A stretch of 54,037 bases of DNA from CAIMDX01 sp041652155 (GTDB lineage: Bacteria > Patescibacteriota > Minisyncoccia > Minisyncoccales > JAQTVQ01), in contig JBAZHV010000004.1 of assembly GCA_041652155.1 (NCBI GenBank), positions 1 to 54,037 on the forward strand. The letters run 5' to 3'. The first letter of the stretch is position 1; every line of letters starts with the position of its first letter. Positions 39,165 to 49,556 of this stretch are shown in pieces. The notes beneath the pieces were generated by a model. That model ran no database searches. It was not told the DNA's origin and saw only the letters and a program-made list of their open reading frames with translations. The position numbers and the translations under genes are program-made.

Positions 39165-40148
39165 TTACGCAGTCAAAAATTTTTCAAACTCGTCCAAATT
39201 ATTCGACAAATATTTGGTACGGTTGAAATCGGCCAATAGAAAGCCGTCCACTCGGTCGATATTTTTTAAGTAATGTTCGCCTTCCACCCAGACTCTATGG
39301 ATAGATTTCAAATAAGACAGCATCAATCCCTTTTTGGCTTCTTCTTTGGATATAGGGTAAACCTTTGAATAAGCGTCGAAATATCTTTTCGCCCGCGCAA
39401 GGCTGTCCGGACCGATGTCTCCGCCAAAGAAGCTGTACGTTATCGATCGAAAAAGCTCGTAAGACCTCGGGGCGCGATCGGCCTTTTCAAGATCGAACAC
39501 ATGCGACACTTTGCCATTCTCGCCGAAGAAAACATTATGGACGAGATAATCGCCGTGAACCAAATGATCGCTGGGCATATCCAGGTCTTCGCATTTTATT
39601 TTGTTTAAAAAGACAAGCCTCTTTTTCATTTCTATATTCCTGAATGCCAATTTGTCAAAATCGCTTAGAGGCTTTCTGTTTCCCATTTGGTCAATGATAA
39701 GTTTGATCTTCTCGAGAGTCGCCTCCCTGTCCCACGGTTTGAAACATTCTTTTATTTCCAGGTCCGCATTTTTTCCCAAAAGATGTATCTTCCCCAAAGT
39801 TTCGCCCAAAGAATCTATGGACTCGTCCGCAAGTTTTTCCGTTTCGAATTGGTTATCGTCCACAAAAGGAAAAAGCGCGTAATATCCGCCCTCAAGCGGA
39901 AAGAACGTCCTTCCGTCGCGTGTTTGCAAGGGAAAGATAACCGGCACTCCCCCGTCAAAAAAATATTTCTTGACCGAATGTATCTCCTCGATCCTGGCCT
40001 GGTCGTCAAACCGATATTTCTTTAAAAAATATTTTATATCCCCGCCCTCAAGAATATAATTCTCGCTCAAAAAACCGCTCTCCACTTTACGGACCAATTT
40101 AAGCTCTAACCCGTAGAGGCCGGATACTTTCAACAGCAATTTTTCCAT
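39165..40148 (-). CDS. APH/CotS-like small-molecule phosphotransferase
   Basis: 327 residues from the ATG at 40148; the longer frame runs into the glucan synthase gene. It is an aminoglycoside-phosphotransferase-fold kinase: N-lobe SENYILEGGDIKYFLKKY with the ATP Lys, catalytic loop HGDYLVHNVFF (about 203-213), and FDLEKADRAPRSYEL for the metal Asp. The family includes homoserine, choline and sugar kinases such as CotS. Here the usual second Asp of the DxD motif is Glu. It begins 38 bp after the glucan synthase stop, so it may phosphorylate or prime a sugar for that enzyme, an inference. Confidence 0.82.
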   Translation of the reverse strand: MEKLLLKVSGLYGLELKLVRKVESGFLSENYILEGGDIKYFLKKYRFDDQARIEEIHSVKKYFFDGGVPVIFPLQTRDGRTFFPLEGGYYALFPFVDDNQFETEKLADESIDSLGETLGKIHLLGKNADLEIKECFKPWDREATLEKIKLIIDQMGNRKPLSDFDKLAFRNIEMKKRLVFLNKIKCEDLDMPSDHLVHGDYLVHNVFFGENGKVSHVFDLEKADRAPRSYELFRSITYSFFGGDIGPDSLARAKRYFDAYSKVYPISKEEAKKGLMLSYLKSIHRVWVEGEHYLKNIDRVDGFLLADFNRTKYLSNNLDEFEKFLTA

Positions 40149-40186
40149 GAAAAAATAATTATTTAAAATTAACTTTTCAATTTTAA

Positions 40187-43100
40187 TTATCCAAGCGTTA
40201 TTATGATCTGATGTTCTTCTCCGTCGTCGATGAAAGGTATCTGCGAGGGGTCGCATTCCATGTTATCGCGAAGGGCGGATAGAACTTTTGAGTAAATTCC
40301 CTTCGGATTCCTGATCGTAATATGATAGCTAGCCTTGCCGCACGGCAGGGTTATTGCCGGTTCTTTCATGGTCTTGAGTATGTGCGGCGAAACGGACAGA
40401 ACGGAGCCTTTCCTTTGTACCCCTAAAATATGTTCCAGGATCGTCGTATACATCAGCGCGGACGAACCCGAATACCATGACCAGCCGCCTCTGCCCGCGT
40501 GCTCTCCTCCATAAATATCGGATGCGATCACATAAGGCTCGATGCGATATTCGGAAGCTTTTTCTTTTGTGTTCGAACGTTCGATAGGATTGATAAGCTT
40601 GAGTATCTTTTCAGCCGTGTCGTACTCGCCGATGCGCGAGTATGACTGCACGGCCCAAAGAGCGGCGTGATTATATTGAGATCCGTTCTCTCTGATCCCC
40701 GCGGGATAATCGCGTATATATCCCGGATCGATAGAACCGTTCTTGAGCACCGGATCGATAAGGGAAAAATATTTTTCTTTGAAAAGCATTTTAAACATCG
40801 ATCTGTGCGCCGTTCTTGATTTTTCTTCATCTCCCTGGCCGGAAAGGACAGACCACGACTGGGCCACGGAATCTATTTTGAATTCTTTGAGAGACCTGGA
40901 ACCAAGGACGGAGCCATTATCGAAAAATGCTCTTCGATACCATTGCTTGTCCCAGGCAAATTTTTCTATCGCCTGTTTTACGGCCGAACGGATATCAAAA
41001 AATTTGTTCATCCTCTCGATCTGGCCGCGCTCTTTAAGCTGCGGCAAAGCAATGTCGATAAGCCTCAATAAAAACCATGCCACCCAGACGCTTTCTCCTT
41101 TGCCTTGGTTTCCCACCCGGCTAAGACCGTCGTTCCAATCGCTAAGACCCATAAGAGGCAAGCCGTGCGCGCCGAACACACAGCTCTTCTCGATCGCGCG
41201 CATAGCGTGTTCGAATACGGACGCTTTCTCGGAAGAAATTTCAGGAATTCCGGTCCACTCTTTTCTGTCGGCGAAAGACAAAGCCGGCCCCTCAAGGAAC
41301 GAAGCTTCTTCTTCGAGGATGGAAACATCTCCCGTTGCTTTGACATATTCGAAAAGAGCGTACGCAAGCCACAGTTGATGGTCGGAAAGAACGGTCCGGA
41401 TGCCGAACATATTATAGTCATGCCACCAATTAAGAGCGTCTCCTTCTTTGAACTGATGCGATGCGGCCTTGAGAATAAATTCCCGGACGAAAGAAGGATC
41501 GGACCAAATAAGCGAACAGACATCCTGCAGCTGGTCCCTGAAACCATATGCTCCCGATGGCTGGGAAAAACCTGTTTTCGCGTATATCCTCGATGAAATA
41601 GTTTGGTAGATCAGCCATCCGTTCATAAGAAGATCTATGGCCTGATCGCCGGTCCTAACGGAAACCTTGCCCAGCTTCTGTTTCCAAAAGTCTTTAACTT
41701 GAGCAAGGGCCTCGCTGTGGCACCCGCTGTTTTTCCAGGACAAAACTTTTTGCCTCGCCTGCTCAAGAGAAGAGGCTTCTCCGACAAAGATCGGCATTTC
41801 GACCTCTTTGCCGGCAGGAATATTTATTTTTAAAGAAATTGCTATGCAATTTTCCGGTCTGCACGCCACAGAGTTGGACAGCGAAGATCTCTTGAGGGCT
41901 TGAGGCGATTCGTACGAACCGCTCCTTCCGATGAACTCCCTCTTGTCGTTCGTCCAGCCGACCTCCCCTTCCTGGCCGAAAAACGCGAAAGCCATCCTCC
42001 CGGCCATCTGGTTCCTGAACTCGTTGCCGAAGAACATAGCCTGTCCGGCCTGGTCGTAGTCGAAAAAAATACGGTCGCGGGAATGGTCCCTTAACACGCC
42101 GACGGACGGTTCGAGATAATAATAAAGGGTAAACCGGCGGTCTTTGCCGCTTTTATTCTTGAGGGACAATAAACTGACCTTTACCGTATCGCCGCGAGGA
42201 ACGAATACGGTCAATTTTTGATCCATGTCCGAATACGAATTCTCGTATGAAGCGTAACCGAATCCGTATCGAATCAGAAAAGGTTCCTGTGTTTTTACGG
42301 GAAGAGGCGTTGGGTTCCATATCTCTCCCGTATCGTCATCCCGCAGATAAACGATCTCGCCGCTCCGGTAAAGAAGAGCATCATTGGTCCAAGCGCTTAT
42401 CCTATTATCATGGCTGTCTTTTGACCACGTGTACGAAGAACCCGAGTCGGAAACGACCGTGCCAAAGTCTTCAAAGGCGATAATGTGGTTCCATGAGTTC
42501 GGAGGCATCCGATCGGAAGAAACGGTCATGGCGTATTCGCCGGCAGCCGCGTCGAACCCTCCCCATGAGTTGGGGAACGAAAGTTTGGGGGCGATTATTC
42601 CCGGATATTTACGCTCATACGGTTTCAGTAAAGGAGAGAATTTTTGCGTTCTTATGTTTGCCGCGAGATTATATCTTTTATCCACTATTTCGGAAATGGT
42701 TCCCTTTCGGCTGTCCGCGACAAATCGGGCGATAGAGACAAGCGCTTCCCTGTCCTCGGAGGAGATCAGATCGGATTTCACCTGATAGATGGAACTTCCC
42801 TCTTTTTTCGAAACGTTATCTTTCGCCTGGCTGATCATAAAATCAACCTCGTCGTCCAATACTTTAAGATAGCTTCCCGGCTGGTTGTTCAGAATCGCTA
42901 TATCTATTTCTATCCCCTTCGATTTCCAGTATTCGTAACATTGCACCGCCTGTTTTAATATCTGCATATCTTCCACGTCCCGAATAAAGAAAAGGACAAG
43001 CGGGTAATTGCCCGATATCCCCACTTTCCAAAGAGAACGCACAAGCGGCTCGTCCGACGCCCTGTGCAAAAATTCCTTCGCCGATCCGGCAAGAACTTGC

Positions 43101-46100
43101 GAGGCTATATCCTGAAAAATAACGCTTTGCTCTTGGGATATGCCCAATGCTCTGGTGGACGAAGCGCTCGCCGAAATGGCCGACGATGCGACCGCGAGAG
43201 CGGAAGATGGTCTCTTATACTTTTTAATAAGCCTGCGGACCTCTTTATAAGAATCAGCGGCGATTTGTATCCATGCCGCGGAAGCGCTCTCGCCGGGAAG
43301 AATATCAAATCCGGAAACGATGCGGGACGCGGGATCGATAGGCGCGGAATATTTTTCGTTCTTCTGCCGCGGAGCAAGATCAAAAGACGGCGTATGGGAA
43401 AAACGATCAAGCGCCTCCTCTCTTGAAGCGGAAAGAGCCAACGGCCTTTTTTGAAAATTCTGGGACACGAGCATATGAGCGCAATAGATCATCTTTGATC
43501 TGTCCAGAGGATGCGGACGATGGAAGATCACCGCGCTATCTTTTACTGTCGCTTCCGCTTGGACAAGAAGATGGTGGAAATGAGGATGATGAAAAATTTG
43601 GCTCGGCTGGGCAAGAGACACTTCGGCATACGCCATCAGATCAAAATCAAGAATGGATGATCCATTATTGCGTATCGATATTTCTCTTACCTCGACTGGC
43701 AGATGCTGATCGACGGAAACGGAAACAGTACTGTCAAAAGTATTGCCAAAAGACAAATATTCAACTTTGTTTTCGTAAAAAACAACTTTCTGTCTGTGGC
43801 TGGATTGCATATCCCTCGGCGACAAAGAATATATATTCTTTGTTTTTCTATCCCGAAGGAAAAAAGACGCTCCTCCCGCTTCGAACTCTTCATTGAGGCT
43901 GGGACGGGTAAGCGCGATCTCTTTATAAGAGCTCGCGCTTGCGCCTCCGCTTGTCAGCCGGATCGAATACAAACCGTTCGAAATGAAAGCATGGCGGGGA
44001 GATGTCGTACGAGCAGGTATAAAACGCTTGCTTTCAAGCCCGGTATCTCGAACATTGGATATTTTACCGTAAGGAAGGGACGAATAGGCAGGAGTGGAAA
44101 GCGGCTCCGCGATCGGAAACTCCGGCATTTTTTCTTCAAACAGGATATCAAGCGCCTGGACCATCGGATGGGAATGAAAAAGTTTTTGGATACGGCCGTC
44201 TTCAAGAACGTTGACAAGGCTGGCAAGAGTAAAGCCTTGATGGTGGGCATAATATGTTTTTACCGCCATCGGCTTTCTTTCGTTCTCCTCTGCGCCGCCA
44301 AAATAATCAAGAGAGTCGTAAAATCCATATTTCCCCCTGCATCCTGTCCGCGAGAATCCTTTCAAATTACTAGCTGCTTCATTCGGGAAAAAAGGCATGG
44401 CCAAGGCGGACACATAAGGAGCTACCACAAGAAAGTCTATCAAATTACGCTTAAGCCCGATCTTCGGACTGCCGAACACCTGATATTTATATTGTTTGTT
44501 CTCTTCAATTTGACAGTATGCCGACTCGCCCATTCCCCAGAGGGAATTTCTTCGCCGGGCGTCTTGCATATGTATCTTAATAGCCGACCGGGCGGTTCTT
44601 CCAAGCAAGCTTTCCGGATGAACGGGAAAAAATATCAAAGACGTAAGATACTCGAACAGAGACCCTCCCCAAGAAACAAGCGAGACCAATCCGCCGGACC
44701 GCGCGAACGTTCTGCTGAGATAGAACCAATGCTTTTGAGGAACATCCTTTTTGAGTATCGCCATAAAACTCACGGAATTTGCCTCCGACGCGATAAAGTT
44801 GTAGCAAGCCTTGTCGATCTTATCCAAAGCAACGTTGTATCCGATATGGAACAGCTCTTTTTCTTTGTCATAAAAAAACGCAAAGTCAGCATCTTCAATA
44901 TAATGCATGGAAGACTCTTTCGATCTTTGCAGAGAAGAGATCATTTCACGGGCCGCTTGGGCTCCAAAATCGACGTCTTCAATAAGCTTTTTATACCATC
45001 CTATCAAGAATTCTTTTGATTCGGCCTTCAAAGATGTTTTGGAAATTTTTTCTTCGAACTCCAGGCCCCTGATCGACAAAGGCTTCAGGACCGCGATATC
45101 TTCAAGGCTCACGATGGAAAAAACGCATTCCTCCGCCTTGCTCACGATATCGATGGCGGCCTCGTCCTGGGAAGCATAGAGCCCGACCGAAGCATCTCTG
45201 TGTTTTACGTAAGGCACCAAAGCTTGAAGAGACATCATATGGTCTTCGGCCATTTCGATGACCTTTTCAATAGAGAACAAAAGAGGATCCAAGACCGGCC
45301 GGCTCTCTTCGGACGGAAAACTCTGTATCTTTTTAAGAATATCCGAAAAACCCTCATGGAAGGACAGAAGCCTGCTGAAATGATCGTACGAAGAAGATAT
45401 GCCTAAAGACTTCTCGCCTGCGGCAACGATCTGGCGGGCGGACAGAACCATCTCTTGCACCTTTCTTCTCAATGGCCTGGGAAGCGTCCGCTTTAAAGCA
45501 CGGGCATCTTCCATAAAAACCAACATCCCGTCGGTCAACCCTTTGAAAACCGAATCGCTGGCTATAAGGCGCCTTGGCATTTCGGCGTATGCCTGCCCGG
45601 CGGCGAGGAGAGAAACAAGAAAATTAGCGCTGTCAACGCTTGATACGTATTGCGGATTAAGAGGCTGGAGATCTTTGATATCGTACCAATTAACCAAATG
45701 GCCGCGATAACGGTAAAGGCAAGAAAGGCTGGAAAATATTTTTTCCGTCCTGTCCGCATAACGCAACGGCGACATATACCCGAGATCAAGCGCGGAGATA
45801 AGGGACATTATGTGCATTCCGATGTTCGTGGGCGAGGTAGAAACCCTTGACCCTTCCGGAAGCTTTGGATATTCCTGGATATGATCCGGTATCAGCCAAT
45901 GAGTTTCCTCTTTTGCGTTGTCTAAAAAATAAAGAGCGTTCCTGTACGCGACCGTCCGCACGAACGGAACATCTTTTTCCCTAAGCGTTTTCTTTCTGGC
46001 CGGTCTGCTTATCAAAAACGCGATCATCGGCGCCGCGCACCAGATGGCGAGCCACGCCATAAGCCAAAGATCGGCCTTTCCCCGGCCAGCAAAAAAGAAA

Positions 46101-48913
46101 AAGAAAAATATGGAGACGGCAACGCTTTCCTTCATCGAAAAATAATATTCTCCAAGCCTGCCGGCCAAGACCGCTCCGACATCATAGAAATTGTTCCACT
46201 GAAGAAGATTCTTTCGAGTGAAGTATAGACGGATAAGCGTAACAATGATCGCGCGCGCCGATATGTATGCTCGCTGAAGAAGGAAGAACGCGCTAAGGCT
46301 CGTATGCGCGGAAATTACGAATAATTCTTTGGCAACCTTCGGCAAGCGCATTCGGAAAGGAACGGAATGCAAAAATATAAGACTGATGATGAACGGAAAA
46401 GCATGGGGAGAAACGAGAACAACCAAAATCAGCGTACTGATCTTGGAGAGATCCAAACCGGCGGCGGCTCCCAAAACAATCGCAAGAACGCACATTATGG
46501 GAAGAAGGCTTCTCCGCAGATTATCAATAATCTTAAATTTATCGATGGCGGAAAATGATTCGCACGGCACGCCGTATTTGCCTTGTCCGAATCGGCTGGA
46601 AAGCCAGCCGATAACTTGCCAGTCTCCCCTGGTCCACCGTTCAAGCCTGACAACGAACTCATGATAAAAATTAGGAAATCCATCGAACAAAACGATATCT
46701 CCCGCAAATCCGGCACGGGCGTAAATACCTTCCAGAAGATCATGGCTTAACACCGTGTTGTCCGGTATCTTGCCCGACATGGATGTTTCCACCGCATCGA
46801 TATCGTATATCCCTTTACCGAAAAAAAGCGCGCTGCCGAAAAGATCCTGATAAAAATTGGAGACCGAATTGGAATATGAGTCTATCCCCGACCCGGAAGA
46901 AAAAAGGCGCGAAAAAACGGATCTGAACGCCGAGCTAAAATGGACTGCGATGCGCGGCTGTATGATGCCGTATCCGCGAACGACCCGGTTCGAATCATCG
47001 ATCACTGGAGCGTTAAGCGGATGCATTATGGCCCCTATAAGCTTGCGCGCGGTGTCGTGAGGCAGTTCGGTATCTTCGTCAAGAGTAATGACATAACGCG
47101 CTTTCCCGACAGAAAAAACGTCTTTCCCGTTGATATAAGAAGTTTTTTTCTCTCCCCTCAAAAGTTCGTTAAATTCCCTAAGCTTCCCCCTCTTCCTTTC
47201 CCATCCCATGAAAACCCCTTCTTTCGGATTCCAAACGCGTTTGCGCACAAGCCCGAAAAATCTTTTTTCTCCCTCTCCGTAGAGATCGTTAAGGCGCGCG
47301 ATCTCCGTTTCCACGCAATTAAAAAGAGTGGCATCGGTTTCAAGAGTTTCTTCGGAGGCGTCTTTCAGATCGAGCAGCAACGCGAAAAAAATATTTTTTT
47401 CCCTGTTTCCAAGAAATTTTACTTCTAACTTTTGCGCCATTTCCCTGACGGACTCCTCGGAACGAAGCATGGAAGGCACAACTACGAACGTTCGATTTTT
47501 CTTCCCGACGTCCCCTTCTATTTTAATGCGGGGCAGTCCTCTGACCGCGAGAAAATGACCGAACAGCGCATTCGCCGCATGGACGCCTATTTCCAAAGAA
47601 AATATAAGCGAGATCAAAAACCAGGACAAGAAAACGGCAACGCCGGAACTTGACGGACCGACGATCGAAAGAATAGACAAAAAAATAAGGAAAGAGAAAA
47701 AACCGATGGTCCCGAAATACGCCCTCTGGGAATTATTGGCCGCCATTCTATAAAAATTTTCCCACCTAGTCGGAATATAGCCCATCTCCTTTTCCAGCAT
47801 CTCTATCCCTGATTGGTCCGCAAGATAATATCCGACGTTCTTTTTGACAGATGCGTCTTTCGAATGGTCCTTCGGGCGAACCTTTGTGGCAAGACTAAGG
47901 GCGGCGCGGGCGACTTCGGTTTCATGGACGGAAACCCTTTCCGCAATGCGTATAATAGACCCCCTGTAAAGATCCTTGCTTTCTCTTTCAAGAGACGGAA
48001 AGACCCCTTCGGGGTCATCCTCCAAAACGGCATCGACAGCATTTATCTTTTCGGATATGGATTCCCATCTCGCCTGATTGAGCCAGTGAAGAGATTCTAT
48101 GGCATTAGAAGAGGAAGCAAGCCGCTTTCCGCGGGTCCTTTTTTCGATGACTGAAACCTTATCCGCCGCAATCCCTTGTTTTTCAAAATTAAGATGTATC
48201 CATTTAACCACAAGGCGCATAGCCGCTCCTTCTTTGGAAAAACGGTCAAGAAGCAACACTCCAAGGTCGAAAGGTATAAACTTATAACGCAAAGCGAGAA
48301 AAGAGATCGCGCGGGAAGGATCTCCTCCCGATGAAGCGATCTTTTTCTTTACAAGAGTATGAATCTTTTCAGCTTCATTAAAATCCTGTATTTTCTTAAA
48401 GGCTTCATCTATAAGAGAGCTAAAGTTCTCGATAAGAATAAGGCGAATGACCTCGGGAACCAAGTTGATCTCCTGAATGGATAAGGGACTTTCTTTTTGA
48501 TACCCGGTAAGAAACTCGAGCAGATCGTCCCGGTCGACCTTATTGACCGTCATAGCCAAAAACTCCTCGAAAATGGCGTAAAGACGGATTGCTTTTTCCT
48601 CGCGCAGCGAAACAAGAGGAAGCTTTTTAACCTCTTTTTTCTTGAAAGAATTCACCACTTCCGAGATCGTCGACTCTACGATAAAAAAATTCTCAAAGAT
48701 AAAATCTATCTCCTGGTTCGCAAAATGATATTTCGATATAAGTTTTGAAAGGGCCGCGTATTTTTTCAGCACAACTTCGGCCTTCTTTTTATACAAAGAA
48801 GATAAAGCGCTCGCGGCTTCCTTTTGGACAAAAAGCTCTGTGGATTTACCAAGATCGCGAGCTCTTTTTAAAATAGTCTCTCTTGGCCGGATCTTTTTTC
48901 TTTCAGATAGCAT
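40187..48913 (-). CDS. ndvB: Cyclic beta-1,2-glucan synthase-like giant membrane protein (GT84-GH94)
   Basis: About 2908 residues, similar in length to Brucella Cgs (~2870). After a helical N-terminus of some 390 residues come TM segments (about 400-460), then a GT84 domain with ITLDEDTELP (about 615-625), RVVRGYGIIQPR and RWTRGDWQV. Several TM helices follow at about 820-960. Two large sugar-binding/beta-sandwich regions and a C-terminal GH94 phosphorylase domain with SDWNDGLSRVGNQGKGESVW (general-acid Asp, about 2600) complete it. Cgs makes cyclic glucans in the cytoplasm from UDP-glucose and trims them by phosphorolysis. The ATG at 48913 is 9 nt after a TATAAT. Confidence 0.92.
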   Translation of the reverse strand: MLSERKKIRPRETILKRARDLGKSTELFVQKEAASALSSLYKKKAEVVLKKYAALSKLISKYHFANQEIDFIFENFFIVESTISEVVNSFKKKEVKKLPLVSLREEKAIRLYAIFEEFLAMTVNKVDRDDLLEFLTGYQKESPLSIQEINLVPEVIRLILIENFSSLIDEAFKKIQDFNEAEKIHTLVKKKIASSGGDPSRAISFLALRYKFIPFDLGVLLLDRFSKEGAAMRLVVKWIHLNFEKQGIAADKVSVIEKRTRGKRLASSSNAIESLHWLNQARWESISEKINAVDAVLEDDPEGVFPSLERESKDLYRGSIIRIAERVSVHETEVARAALSLATKVRPKDHSKDASVKKNVGYYLADQSGIEMLEKEMGYIPTRWENFYRMAANNSQRAYFGTIGFFSFLIFLSILSIVGPSSSGVAVFLSWFLISLIFSLEIGVHAANALFGHFLAVRGLPRIKIEGDVGKKNRTFVVVPSMLRSEESVREMAQKLEVKFLGNREKNIFFALLLDLKDASEETLETDATLFNCVETEIARLNDLYGEGEKRFFGLVRKRVWNPKEGVFMGWERKRGKLREFNELLRGEKKTSYINGKDVFSVGKARYVITLDEDTELPHDTARKLIGAIMHPLNAPVIDDSNRVVRGYGIIQPRIAVHFSSAFRSVFSRLFSSGSGIDSYSNSVSNFYQDLFGSALFFGKGIYDIDAVETSMSGKIPDNTVLSHDLLEGIYARAGFAGDIVLFDGFPNFYHEFVVRLERWTRGDWQVIGWLSSRFGQGKYGVPCESFSAIDKFKIIDNLRRSLLPIMCVLAIVLGAAAGLDLSKISTLILVVLVSPHAFPFIISLIFLHSVPFRMRLPKVAKELFVISAHTSLSAFFLLQRAYISARAIIVTLIRLYFTRKNLLQWNNFYDVGAVLAGRLGEYYFSMKESVAVSIFFFFFFAGRGKADLWLMAWLAIWCAAPMIAFLISRPARKKTLREKDVPFVRTVAYRNALYFLDNAKEETHWLIPDHIQEYPKLPEGSRVSTSPTNIGMHIMSLISALDLGYMSPLRYADRTEKIFSSLSCLYRYRGHLVNWYDIKDLQPLNPQYVSSVDSANFLVSLLAAGQAYAEMPRRLIASDSVFKGLTDGMLVFMEDARALKRTLPRPLRRKVQEMVLSARQIVAAGEKSLGISSSYDHFSRLLSFHEGFSDILKKIQSFPSEESRPVLDPLLFSIEKVIEMAEDHMMSLQALVPYVKHRDASVGLYASQDEAAIDIVSKAEECVFSIVSLEDIAVLKPLSIRGLEFEEKISKTSLKAESKEFLIGWYKKLIEDVDFGAQAAREMISSLQRSKESSMHYIEDADFAFFYDKEKELFHIGYNVALDKIDKACYNFIASEANSVSFMAILKKDVPQKHWFYLSRTFARSGGLVSLVSWGGSLFEYLTSLIFFPVHPESLLGRTARSAIKIHMQDARRRNSLWGMGESAYCQIEENKQYKYQVFGSPKIGLKRNLIDFLVVAPYVSALAMPFFPNEAASNLKGFSRTGCRGKYGFYDSLDYFGGAEENERKPMAVKTYYAHHQGFTLASLVNVLEDGRIQKLFHSHPMVQALDILFEEKMPEFPIAEPLSTPAYSSLPYGKISNVRDTGLESKRFIPARTTSPRHAFISNGLYSIRLTSGGASASSYKEIALTRPSLNEEFEAGGASFFLRDRKTKNIYSLSPRDMQSSHRQKVVFYENKVEYLSFGNTFDSTVSVSVDQHLPVEVREISIRNNGSSILDFDLMAYAEVSLAQPSQIFHHPHFHHLLVQAEATVKDSAVIFHRPHPLDRSKMIYCAHMLVSQNFQKRPLALSASREEALDRFSHTPSFDLAPRQKNEKYSAPIDPASRIVSGFDILPGESASAAWIQIAADSYKEVRRLIKKYKRPSSALAVASSAISASASSTRALGISQEQSVIFQDIASQVLAGSAKEFLHRASDEPLVRSLWKVGISGNYPLVLFFIRDVEDMQILKQAVQCYEYWKSKGIEIDIAILNNQPGSYLKVLDDEVDFMISQAKDNVSKKEGSSIYQVKSDLISSEDREALVSIARFVADSRKGTISEIVDKRYNLAANIRTQKFSPLLKPYERKYPGIIAPKLSFPNSWGGFDAAAGEYAMTVSSDRMPPNSWNHIIAFEDFGTVVSDSGSSYTWSKDSHDNRISAWTNDALLYRSGEIVYLRDDDTGEIWNPTPLPVKTQEPFLIRYGFGYASYENSYSDMDQKLTVFVPRGDTVKVSLLSLKNKSGKDRRFTLYYYLEPSVGVLRDHSRDRIFFDYDQAGQAMFFGNEFRNQMAGRMAFAFFGQEGEVGWTNDKREFIGRSGSYESPQALKRSSLSNSVACRPENCIAISLKINIPAGKEVEMPIFVGEASSLEQARQKVLSWKNSGCHSEALAQVKDFWKQKLGKVSVRTGDQAIDLLMNGWLIYQTISSRIYAKTGFSQPSGAYGFRDQLQDVCSLIWSDPSFVREFILKAASHQFKEGDALNWWHDYNMFGIRTVLSDHQLWLAYALFEYVKATGDVSILEEEASFLEGPALSFADRKEWTGIPEISSEKASVFEHAMRAIEKSCVFGAHGLPLMGLSDWNDGLSRVGNQGKGESVWVAWFLLRLIDIALPQLKERGQIERMNKFFDIRSAVKQAIEKFAWDKQWYRRAFFDNGSVLGSRSLKEFKIDSVAQSWSVLSGQGDEEKSRTAHRSMFKMLFKEKYFSLIDPVLKNGSIDPGYIRDYPAGIRENGSQYNHAALWAVQSYSRIGEYDTAEKILKLINPIERSNTKEKASEYRIEPYVIASDIYGGEHAGRGGWSWYSGSSALMYTTILEHILGVQRKGSVLSVSPHILKTMKEPAITLPCGKASYHITIRNPKGIYSKVLSALRDNMECDPSQIPFIDDGEEHQIIITLG

Positions 48914-48922
48914 ATAGCTTAA

Positions 48923-48928
48923 ATTATA
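48923..48928 (-). promoter_or_regulatory. -10 element of the glucan synthase gene
   Basis: Perfect TATAAT on the minus strand, 9 nt before the ATG at 48913, preceded directly by TG. It excludes the longer frame starting at 48943 and predicts a 2-3 nt leader. Confidence 0.6.
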
Positions 48929-49029
48929 CACGATAAAACCCATATCAAAAAATATCTCGGGCCGGCGGGCAAAAACATCGTTTGCCAGGCCAAAGTCGAT
49001 CTTATATGGATAGACCGCATCTGCCAGCC

Positions 49030-49055
49030 AAAAAAATCCGCCCGTTCGGGCGGAT
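49030..49055 (-). terminator. Terminator of the DUF1294 gene
   Basis: ATCCGCCCG/CGGGCGGAT 9-bp stem (49036-49044, 49047-49055) followed by T residues on the minus strand. It ends the DUF1294 unit before the glucan synthase promoter. Confidence 0.8.
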
Positions 49056-49098
49056 ATTTGATCGATCTTTGATCTCTCTCAACTCTGCGGCTTATCCC

Positions 49099-49407
49099 CT
49101 ACAGCCCCGACAGCTTGCCCGAAGAAAGAGAATAAACAAAGTAAAGCGTCGCGGCGTTCTGGATCATCGCCAGCGGGATGCCTATCAAAAAATACCACTT
49201 TTGCGTTTTGTGCCGGAAAGAGAACATCCCCGCGTAAACCCCGATACTGCCGAAGGCCGTTGCCAGAAAAAACAGCATCCCCTCCGAAATCCTCTGCGCC
49301 CCCGGCCTGACGGATTTGATCTTATCCGCGAACATAGCCAAAAAAGCCGCGATATTAACCGTGAAAAAGAAAATTAAGATATAAAATAATTCGTTGCTGA
49401 TAGGCAT
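49099..49407 (-). CDS. DUF1294 membrane protein
   Basis: A 102-residue protein with three hydrophobic segments (about 8-26, 43-63, 72-94). DKIKSVRPGAQRISEGMLFFLATAFGSIGVYAGMFSFRHKTQK is the conserved DUF1294 signature (R-x-x-E and a GS-G stretch, then HKT-K). In other bacteria the domain is often fused to a cold-shock domain; here it stands alone. Function unknown. A TAAATA hexamer lies 6 nt before the start. Confidence 0.88.
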   Translation of the reverse strand: MPISNELFYILIFFFTVNIAAFLAMFADKIKSVRPGAQRISEGMLFFLATAFGSIGVYAGMFSFRHKTQKWYFLIGIPLAMIQNAATLYFVYSLSSGKLSGL

Positions 49408-49556
49408 ATTGGATATTTAAAACCTTAACAAGTAAACGATAAGGAAACAAGAGCTGGCGCCATTTTGTTATCGATCAATTTCTGGATGAAAACTTACATT
49501 AAAAATTTAAACTCGGTATGGCCAGATGCTGGCTTCTGCTACGATCCTGACCCGCG

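Noticed and set aside
46980..47000. GGTTCGAATC, a tRNA T-loop-like string
   Set aside because: It lies inside the glucan synthase coding sequence and no acceptor or anticodon stems surround it.
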